NCBI GenBank assembly: GCA_023457875.1
Contig: JAEXBC010000144.1
Location: 1-13,334 of the forward strand
Reading direction: 5' to 3'
Source of the DNA: Bacillota bacterium
Lineage (GTDB): Bacteria > Bacillota > Clostridia > Lachnospirales > Cellulosilyticaceae
Length of the DNA stretch: 13,334 nt
Shown: in pieces, positions 7,505 to 13,334 of the stretch
Layout of the letters: every line of letters begins with the position of its first letter
How positions within the stretch are numbered: position 1 is the stretch's first letter
Program-made: the position numbers and the translations under genes
The notes under the pieces: generated by a model
Database searches by the model: none
Told to the model about the DNA's origin: nothing
What the model saw: only the letters and a program-made list of their open reading frames with translations

Positions 7505-8959
7505 TTAATCTTTTTTGTAGTTCTCTAACATCTTTTCTTTTAGAGCGTATAACCCGTCTGATAATACCACCTGCATAATTTGAGGATTCACCAAGCGCTT
7601 ATATTCCTCCCACAAGGTGTCTAACTCAGTTCTAGCATACTGTTTAATTTCCATTGTAGTGGGTGTATGGTACACCTTTTTGCCAGCTTTAAATACAGGT
7701 ATAAGAAGTTCCCTTAGGGTATAGCTGTTAGCTCTAAGCTTGATTTTTTTCCATCTTGCATTAGGCGCAAATAAGGTAAGATCCTTTGATTCATCAAAGG
7801 CTTCATGCTCAAGTGCAATAATATCTGCTACCATTTTGTGAGTGGCTTTGTCATATACCCTTATCAGCTTTTTCACGCCAGGATTTGTTACCTTTTCTGG
7901 GTTATCAGATATCTTGATTTTTGGAATCTCCTCACCTTCTTTAGTGATTTCTGCTGATAGTTTATAGATACCACCGAAAGATGGGCAATCAGAAGAGGTG
8001 ATTAAGTTCGTTCCTACACCCCACAAGCTTATCTTAGCGCCCTGTCTTTTAAGGTCTGCAATGAGCATTTCATCCAAATCACAGGAAGCACTAATGATAG
8101 CTGACTCATGTCCTGCTGCATCCAGCATTTGCCTTGCTTTCTTTGATAAATAGGCTAAGTCTCCGCTGTCTAATCGAATACCATATGAGTTCATCGTTGT
8201 GCCGCTAGCCTTCATCTCATCAAACACTTTAATGGCGTTAGGAACACCTGATTCTAGGGTGTCATAAGTGTCTACTAATAAAATGCACTTCTCCGGGAAA
8301 AGCTTAGCATAGGCTCTAAAAGCTTCTATTTCCTCCTCAAAGCTCATTACCCAGCTATGTGCATGGGTCCCTGACACAGGCACGTCAAACATTTGTCCGG
8401 TAAGTACGTTAGAAGTTCCCGCGCAGCCTCCAATAATGGCTGCTCTTGCCCCATAAATTCCAGCATCAGGTCCTTGTGCACGGCGAAGTCCAAACTCCAG
8501 TACTGGATCCCCTTCTGCTGCTTTAACTACTCTAGCTGCCTTCGTTGCAATCAAACTTTGATGGTTAATAATCGTAAGTAAGGCTGTCTCTACAAACTGT
8601 GCTTCAAATATAGGTGCCTTTACGCGAAGGAGGGTTTCCATAGGAAAAACAACTGTGCCTTCCTTAATGGCATAAATGTCGCCTGTAAACTTAAACTTCT
8701 CAAGATAGTCTAAAAACTCTTTTTGGAATAAGTTTAGACTAGCCAGATACTCAATATCAGCTTTGCTAAAGGATAGATTTTCAATATATTCTATCGCTTG
8801 GGCCAGCCCCGCGCAGATGGCATATCCATTTTTAGAAGGGTTTGTCCGATAAAAAAGGTCAAATACCACTTCATGGTTGTTCGTATCATTTTTATAATAA
8901 CCTTGCATCATCGTAAGCTGATATAAATCAGTTAATAAGGTTAAGTTTCTACTTTGCAT
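7505..8959 (-). CDS. pncB: Nicotinate phosphoribosyltransferase
   Basis: A 484-aa enzyme of the Preiss-Handler NAD salvage pathway, which joins nicotinate to PRPP, driven by ATP hydrolysis, to form nicotinate mononucleotide. Typical sequence runs throughout: the N-terminal LLTDLYQLTMMQGYY (8-22), FDLFYRTNPSKNGYAICAG (33-51), EFGLRRAQGPDAG (155-167), VSGTHAHSWVMSF (195-207), where a His (199 or 201) is the likely phosphorylated residue, GIRLDSGDLAYLS (260-272), IISASCDLDE (288-297) and WGVGTNLITS (313-322). Length fits the Gram-positive PncB type. The ATG at 8959 follows GGGAG with 8 bases spacing. It is the first gene of the pncB-plsC-fapA run, with an extended -10 promoter upstream. NAD genes in Firmicutes are often under NiaR or NrtR, but I do not recognise an operator here. 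Confidence 0.96.
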   Translation of the reverse strand: MQSRNLTLLTDLYQLTMMQGYYKNDTNNHEVVFDLFYRTNPSKNGYAICAGLAQAIEYIENLSFSKADIEYLASLNLFQKEFLDYLEKFKFTGDIYAIKEGTVVFPMETLLRVKAPIFEAQFVETALLTIINHQSLIATKAARVVKAAEGDPVLEFGLRRAQGPDAGIYGARAAIIGGCAGTSNVLTGQMFDVPVSGTHAHSWVMSFEEEIEAFRAYAKLFPEKCILLVDTYDTLESGVPNAIKVFDEMKASGTTMNSYGIRLDSGDLAYLSKKARQMLDAAGHESAIISASCDLDEMLIADLKRQGAKISLWGVGTNLITSSDCPSFGGIYKLSAEITKEGEEIPKIKISDNPEKVTNPGVKKLIRVYDKATHKMVADIIALEHEAFDESKDLTLFAPNARWKKIKLRANSYTLRELLIPVFKAGKKVYHTPTTMEIKQYARTELDTLWEEYKRLVNPQIMQVVLSDGLYALKEKMLENYKKD

Positions 8960-9024
8960 GATTTAATCTCCCGTCTTTGACTTTCTCTGACAACTTAAGT
9001 ATAATGATTACTTATTATAGTTAT

Positions 9025-9033
9025 ATTATACCA
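9025..9033 (-). promoter_or_regulatory. Extended -10 promoter element upstream of pncB
   Basis: On the minus strand the sequence TGGTATAAT is a perfect extended -10 (TGnTATAAT). The -35 position 17 bases upstream (CCATTT) is poor, which extended -10 promoters tolerate. It lies about 65 bases before the pncB ATG. A second TATAAT follows 12 bases further downstream. Confidence 0.5.
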
Positions 9034-9216
9034 TATTATTAAAATAGAAATGGTGCTATTTTTTTACATTTTTATTTCATTTTTATTCTTTATCAAAATT
9101 TATTACACGTACGCTATATTCAAAATAAATTTGTTGAATCTATTGGTTGATATTCTACTAGATTCTACTGATAGGTTATCTGTTACCGACCTACACAAAA
9201 TCATACGGAGGTTGCT

Positions 9217-10158
9217 ATGCTAAATATAAAAAACAAACCCATATTCTTTATTCCACTCATTGCCATCTTTTGCAATGTCTTATGGGGTAGTGCTTTTCCT
9301 GTTTTAAAAATTGTCTACGCCGAAATGGCCCTTGTGGGTAGCGATTTAGGTGGAACGATTACCTTTATTAGCTTGCGCTTTTTACTAGCAGGAATACTTC
9401 TGTTCATTTTTGCAATCTTCACTCATGTTCCTTTGTTTAAGCTTAAGAAAAATGAACTTCTTCTTATTACTATTTTAGGCATATTTAATACCACTTTGCA
9501 ATATTTTTTCTTTAATATTGGTGTAAACAATACCCCTGGTATTAAAGCCTCTATTTTAGGTCAAGTAGGCATCTTCTTCTCCATTATTTTAGCCCACTTT
9601 ATTTATAAGGATGACAGGCTAAATATCAGAAAAATACTAGGTCTCATATTAGGTTTTGGAGGGCTAATCCTGATCAATCTCAACAAAAGTAGTGAGGGTT
9701 TATTGCATTTTTCCTTACTAGGAGAAGGCTTTATGCTTATCTCTGGTCTAGCAAGCTCACTAAGTATCTTCCTAGCTAAACGTATTGGTAAAACCGTACC
9801 TACCCTTGTATATACCTGCTGGCAAATGATTATTGGCTCAATCTTTTTATTTATAGTAGGCTCACTCATGGGAGGTAATGTTAGGGCGTTGCACTTTACG
9901 CCTTTGAGTACAGGGCTCTTAATCTATCTTGCCCTACTTTCAAGTGTTGCCTTTTACCTGTGGTATTCCATCTTAAACTATCGAAAAATCGGTGAACTGT
10001 CCCTGTATAAGTTTATTATACCTGTATCTGGTTCACTATTAACTGCTCTGTTTCTACCAAATGAAAAATTGCTTCCGATTCATATCGTTGCACTTCTACT
10101 CGTCTGCCTGGGTATCATCATTGTCCATATCACACCCAAAAAGGATAAACAGAAGTAA
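9217..10158 (+). CDS. EamA/DMT-superfamily permease
   Basis: A 313-aa inner-membrane transporter of the drug/metabolite superfamily with about ten transmembrane helices arranged as two EamA repeats. The first repeat opens with IAIFCNVLWGSAFPVLKI (about 16-33), the family's NxxWGsaFp signature, and ends with a GLILGFGGLILINL helix (about 141-154). The second starts at LLGEGFMLISGLASSLS and ends with IVALLLVCLGIIIVHI. The positively charged KKDKQK tail is cytoplasmic. The substrate cannot be read from sequence; family members export amino acids, nucleosides, metabolites or toxic compounds. The start is firm, with CGGAGG six bases upstream of ATG. It is a single gene, divergent from pncB and convergent with the 162-aa gene. 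No plus-strand terminator with a U-tract is evident after it; the hairpin there is oriented for the other strand. Confidence 0.93.
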   Translation: MLNIKNKPIFFIPLIAIFCNVLWGSAFPVLKIVYAEMALVGSDLGGTITFISLRFLLAGILLFIFAIFTHVPLFKLKKNELLLITILGIFNTTLQYFFFNIGVNNTPGIKASILGQVGIFFSIILAHFIYKDDRLNIRKILGLILGFGGLILINLNKSSEGLLHFSLLGEGFMLISGLASSLSIFLAKRIGKTVPTLVYTCWQMIIGSIFLFIVGSLMGGNVRALHFTPLSTGLLIYLALLSSVAFYLWYSILNYRKIGELSLYKFIIPVSGSLLTALFLPNEKLLPIHIVALLLVCLGIIIVHITPKKDKQK

Positions 10159-10166
10159 TATTCACA

Positions 10167-10201
10167 TAAAAAAACTGCACCATTTATCAAATAATGCAGT
10201 T
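10167..10201 (-). terminator. Rho-independent terminator of the 162-aa hypothetical gene
   Basis: On the minus strand ACTGCATTATTT pairs with AAATGGTGCAGT (12 bp, two U-G wobbles, 3-base loop) and is followed by seven T. On the plus strand the same hairpin has C-A mismatches and no T run, so it serves the minus-strand gene 10246-10734, 45 bases after its stop codon. Confidence 0.82.
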
Positions 10202-10245
10202 CAAATCAAAAGGTTTCATTTTCAAAATAATTATAAATAGCAGCT

Positions 10246-10734
10246 CTACCTATTATAGCAAGGCGGTTCATTAAAAAATAAGATTTCTCCACAGCTGATT
10301 ACCCCGCCTATATTAATTCCAGCATTGCTAATAGGAGCTGAATAAGCGAATAGCATTGCAGGTGTGTTTCTATTAGGGCTAGCTTCTACAATAAGATTAT
10401 AGTTACAACAGCCATCATCTGAAACAACGTTAAATACGCACAGACAATAATTCTCATTTCCGGTAAAGAACAAAAGCTTATTGGAGTTATACTTTCTTCT
10501 TGTATCATAATCTACAAGATATATTTCTCCCACATATTTTCCTTGGGTAAAATATATATTTAGCTTAAAGTCTACTTGTTCAGTAGTACCTGCTGCATTA
10601 GCTGTAGGCGAAACGCCAGTACTTGCAATAATGCCATATCCTTTAACAATTTCTTTTAGTTTGATCGTTCTATTAAATACATTATTAGTTCCTGCATTAA
10701 AATATGAACTATAGTTTTCTACTTGATCACTCAT
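10246..10734 (-). CDS. Hypothetical protein with six cysteines, possibly sporulation-associated
   Basis: A 162-aa protein I do not recognise. It has no signal peptide and no transmembrane helix. The body alternates short hydrophobic and polar stretches, suggesting a beta-rich fold: FKLNIYFTQ, KYVGEIYLVDYD, KLLFFTG, YNLIVEAS, AMLFAYSAPI, INIGGVISCGEILFF. Six cysteines lie in the second half at 97, 99, 109, 110, 148 and 159, including CLC and a CC pair; Asn and Tyr are abundant. The ATG at 10734 follows AGGGG five bases upstream; an ATG at 10752 lies upstream of that site and is less likely. It is monocistronic, with a terminator 45 bases after the stop and an upstream element resembling a sigma-K promoter. 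A cysteine-rich, soluble, late-expressed protein would suit a spore coat or surface layer component, but this is inference only. Confidence 0.75.
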   Translation of the reverse strand: MSDQVENYSSYFNAGTNNVFNRTIKLKEIVKGYGIIASTGVSPTANAAGTTEQVDFKLNIYFTQGKYVGEIYLVDYDTRRKYNSNKLLFFTGNENYCLCVFNVVSDDGCCNYNLIVEASPNRNTPAMLFAYSAPISNAGINIGGVISCGEILFFNEPPCYNR

Positions 10735-10786
10735 TGACACCCCTCTTTCCATACTGCGTGTAACTGATTTTCTGTTGTATTCTCTA

Positions 10787-10814
10787 TATTATATGTATAT
10801 TCTCCAAATTCTGT
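10787..10814 (-). promoter_or_regulatory. Possible sigma-K-type (late mother-cell) promoter
   Basis: On the minus strand ACA (10812-10814), a 16-base spacer and CATATAATA (10787-10795) fit the sigma-K pattern of AC plus about 16 bases plus CATAnnnTA. It lies 52 bases before the ATG at 10734. The -10 also contains TATAAT, but no sigma-A -35 lies at the right distance. The motif is short and the DNA AT-rich, so a chance match is possible. Confidence 0.35.
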
Positions 10815-10886
10815 TATTACTTATGCCTCTTCAATTATTATTCTATAGATGAACCCATATTATATAAAGCAAATTTATGTTTTGCC

Positions 10887-10915
10887 TTTACAAATGATTA
10901 TTTTATATTTATAAT
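10887..10915 (+). promoter_or_regulatory. Sigma-A promoter of the T-box/ileS transcript
   Basis: TTTACA (10887-10892) and a perfect TATAAT (10910-10915) are separated by exactly 17 bases. Transcription should start near 10922, about 30 bases before the first conserved T-box element. Good geometry and position make this the most convincing promoter in the window. Confidence 0.75.
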
Positions 10916-10949
10916 ATTGCTATTGATTTTAATAAATTTATAAACACAA

Positions 10950-11206
10950 TGAAAAGGACAAGTAATATTTTTGATGCGTCAAAGCGAGTGAGGACGGTGA
11001 AAGCTCATACGATATGAAATACGAAAATCCCCTTGGAGTGGCAGATTGAAACCTACTGATACTAGGCGTAGACTCTGACGGTTTCCTACCGTTACCGTAA
11101 GGAAAGGTATAACGAGTGGCCCTAAAGGGCAAATCAGGTGGTACCGCGGAGGATTACGTTGAATAAACGCTCTTTCGTCCTGTTAATGGATGAGGGAGCT
11201 TTTTTG
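10950..11206 (+). ncRNA. T-box riboswitch (tRNA-Ile sensing leader of ileS)
   Basis: This leader controls ileS by binding uncharged tRNA-Ile and choosing between an antiterminator and a terminator. In order: GGACAAGTAA at the base of Stem I (10956-10965); the distal Stem I region with GGTGAAAGC (10996-11004); the specifier region GAAAATCCCC, in which ATC (11027-11029) is read as the isoleucine codon by its position relative to the distal loop; a stem ACGGT/ACCGT (11078-11092) whose loop TTTCCT (11082-11087) is complementary to AGGAAA (11100-11105), fitting the Stem IIA/B pseudoknot; a small GCCC-TAAA-GGGC hairpin (11119-11130); and the T-box AGGTGGTACCGCG (11136-11148). Its bulge TGGT (11139-11142) matches the ACCA end of tRNA-Ile with discriminator A. 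The antiterminator partner CGTCCT overlaps the terminator stem. The gene downstream is ileS, which agrees with the specifier. Confidence 0.95.
11169..11206 (+). terminator. T-box attenuator terminator
   Basis: A 12-bp stem (11169-11180 with 11188-11199, including U-G and G-U wobbles) around the loop TGTTAAT is followed by TTTTTT. Its left arm includes the bases that would pair with the T-box sequence, so terminator and antiterminator are mutually exclusive. Confidence 0.92.
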
Positions 11207-11258
11207 TTGCTCTAAATCCAAATCACTATTTTTATAAAAAATATTTAGGAGGCTGACT

Positions 11259-13334
11259 ATGTACAAAAAAGTTGATACTACCCTTAACTTCGTAGACAGA
11301 GAGCTTGAAATCTTAAAGTTTTGGAAAGAAAACAACGTATTTGAAGAATCAATCAAATCAAGAGAAGGTGGCCCTGTTTTTACCTTTTATGATGGACCTC
11401 CAACAGCTAATGGCAAACCTCATATTGGACATATCTTAACCCGTACTATTAAGGACATTATGCCACGTTATAAAACCATGAAAGGCTACAAAGTACTTCG
11501 TAAAGCTGGTTGGGATACCCATGGTCTTCCAGTTGAGCTTGAGGTCGAGAAGCTTCTTGGCATTAGTGGCAAGCCACAAATCGAAGAATATGGTATTGAA
11601 CCTTTTATTGAAAAATGTAAGGAAAGTGTTTGGAAATATCAAAGTGAATGGGAAAAAATGTCTGATCGTGTAGGTTACTGGGTTGACATGGATAATCCAT
11701 ATATTACCTATGATAACAACTATATTGAATCCGTATGGTGGTCCCTAAAACAAATCTGGGATAAGGATTTAATTTATAAAGGTCATAAGATTGTACCTTA
11801 TTGCCCTCGCTGTGGAACCTCTCTTTCTTCTCACGAAGTTGCTCAAGGCTATAAGGATATCAAGGATCAAACGGCTATAGCGAAATTTAAAGTTGTGGGC
11901 GAAGACAATACCTATCTCTTAGCTTGGACAACAACACCTTGGACACTTCCTTCCAACGTTGCTCTTTGTGTAAATCCTGAGCATACTTATGTAAGAGCCG
12001 AGGTGGATGGTGCGACCTATATCTTAGCAGAAGCATTAGTAGAGAGTGTTCTTGGAGAAAATGTTACCCTTACAAAGAAATACACTGGTAAAGAACTTTG
12101 TGGCATTGAGTACGTACCACTTTTCGACTGTGTAAAACCAGATAAAAAGGCTTTCTTTGTCATTGCTGATAACTATGTAACTCTTACAGACGGTACTGGT
12201 ATTGTTCACATTGCTCCTGCCTTTGGTGAGGATGACGCTAGAGTTGGTCGTGAAAACAACTTGCCTTTTGTACAGCTTGTTAATGAGCAAGGCTTATTTA
12301 CTGAAGATTTCACTAGTCACTTCCCACAATATACCAACGTATTTGTAAAGGATGCTGACCCTGAAATTCTAAACTATTTAAAAGAAACGGGGCAACTCTT
12401 CAAATCTCTACCTCATACCCATAGCTATCCACATTGTTGGAGATGTGATACCCCACTTCTTTACTATGCACGTGACACTTGGTTTATCGAAATGACTAAA
12501 GTCCGTGATCAATTAGTTAAAAACAACAATACCGTAAACTGGATGCCACCATCTATTGGTGAAGGCCGCTTTGGTAACTTCCTAGAAGGTGTTATTGACT
12601 GGGGTCTTTCACGTTCTAGATATTGGGGTACGCCTCTTCCTATTTGGGAATGTAAATGTGGACATAAGCACCTTATCGGAAGTATTGAAGAACTAAAGAG
12701 TATGAGCTCTGATTGTCCAGATAATATAGAACTTCACAAGCCTTACATTGATCATGTTCATCTAAACTGTCCAAAATGCGGCGGTTCTATGACAAGGGTA
12801 TCTGATGTAATTGACTGTTGGTATGATAGTGGTTCAATGCCTTTTGCACAATTACACTATCCTTTTGAAAACAAAGAAGTCTTTGAAGAAAACTTCCCAG
12901 CAGACTTTATCTCTGAGGCGGTTGACCAAACCCGTGGTTGGTTCTATACCTTAATGGCAATCTCTACACTTATTTTTGATAAGTCACCTTATAAAAATGT
13001 TATTGTTCTTGGCCACGTTGGTGACAAGGATGGGGTGAAAATGAGTAAGCATAAGGGTAACGTAGTGGATCCTTGGTCTGTGCTTGATGTACAAGGTGCT
13101 GATGCTGTTCGTTGGTATTTCTATTCTGGCTCTAGCCCATGGCTTCCAAGTCGTTTTGCCGCTGAAAATGTCAGCGAGTCACAACGTAAATTCATGGGCA
13201 CCTTCTGGAATACCTATGCCTTCTACGTGCTTTATGCAAACATTGATAACTTCGACCCAACTTTGTAAGACCTAAAATATGATAACCTTAATATGATCGA
13301 CAAATGGATTCTTTCAAGACTTCATACCCTTGTT
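11259..13334 (+). pseudogene. ileS: Isoleucyl-tRNA synthetase, class 2 type, interrupted by an in-frame TAA and truncated by the window edge
   Basis: This gene encodes the enzyme that charges tRNA-Ile. Visible parts: the HIGH motif at 55-58 within [28 protein letters not shown], zinc-type cysteines in [13 protein letters not shown], the CP1 editing domain with [11 protein letters not shown] (223-233) and [10 protein letters not shown] (317-326), more cysteine pairs (CWRCD, CKCGHKH, CPKCGG), and KMSKHKGN from 594. The sequence is of the clostridial/eukaryote-like IleRS type, associated in the literature with mupirocin insensitivity. The start follows AGGAGG. Reading stops at TAA (13266-13268) after 669 codons, short of the roughly 1,000-1,050 residues usual for this type. 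The same frame continues for 22 sense codons to the window end, including MIDKWILSRL, a recognised IleRS stretch leading into the anticodon-binding domain. So the gene carries a nonsense codon rather than a natural end. The 669-aa product would lack tRNA anticodon recognition. A sequencing error is a serious alternative, in which case this is a normal CDS. Confidence 0.85.

Noticed and set aside
8960..9216. NAD-responsive operator upstream of pncB
   Set aside because: No inverted repeat or motif that I can tie to NiaR or NrtR is visible; the AT-rich stretch is explained by promoter elements.
10938..11132. Minus-strand open frame of 64 codons
   Set aside because: It lies entirely inside the T-box leader on the opposite strand, whose structure fully explains the sequence.
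12036..12290. Minus-strand open frame inside ileS, and plus-strand frame 13084-13275
   Set aside because: Both are shadows of the ileS reading frame, without start signals or recognisable content.
13266..13268. Recoding of the ileS stop as selenocysteine or pyrrolysine
   Set aside because: Selenocysteine uses TGA and pyrrolysine TAG; the codon here is TAA and no recoding hairpin is visible in the few bases that follow.

Overview
The window looks like chromosomal core and house-keeping DNA from a low-G+C, endospore-type Firmicute in the Clostridia. A Lachnospiraceae or Cellulosilyticum-like organism is my best guess, from protein resemblance only. Pointers are the AT-rich intergenic DNA, strong AGGAGG-type ribosome binding sites, a T-box riboswitch in front of an isoleucyl-tRNA synthetase, a class 2 (clostridial/eukaryote-like) IleRS, a FapA (DUF342) protein, and a B12-dependent methionine synthase with a stand-alone reactivation-domain protein. 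I see no insertion sequence, prophage, CRISPR array, tRNA or rRNA.

Layout. Bases 1-2834 (minus strand) hold a tight four-gene run read right to left: a YihY/BrkB membrane protein, a 3-methyladenine DNA glycosylase, a MetH reactivation-domain protein, and the start of metH, which leaves the window at base 1. Bases 2991-3554 (minus) hold a membrane-anchored lysine-rich protein of unknown function with its own promoter and terminator. Divergent from it is a cardiolipin synthase (3741-5195, plus). A perfect 17-bp inverted repeat with A/T tails (5238-5281) ends both this gene and the converging operon. Bases 5315-8959 (minus) hold pncB, plsC and fapA, read in that order. A DMT/EamA transporter (9217-10158, plus) converges on an unrecognised Cys-containing 162-aa protein (10246-10734, minus), which has a sigma-K-like promoter. 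From 10887 to the end lies the ileS unit on the plus strand: sigma-A promoter, T-box leader with AUC specifier, attenuator terminator, then ileS.

Working together. metH and its neighbour form a split methionine synthase repair pair, with translational coupling through an 11-base overlap. Cls and PlsC both act in membrane phospholipid synthesis but sit in separate units. The T-box should let uncharged tRNA-Ile switch on ileS.

The most important observation is that ileS has an in-frame TAA at 13266-13268. The same frame continues past it with clear IleRS sequence to the window end. The gene is therefore interrupted by a single nonsense codon (mutation, sequencing error or unusual recoding) rather than ending naturally. 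I did not find a convincing wholly new multi-gene system; the other leads are the unknown 162-aa protein with its possible sporulation promoter, and the split MetH arrangement.
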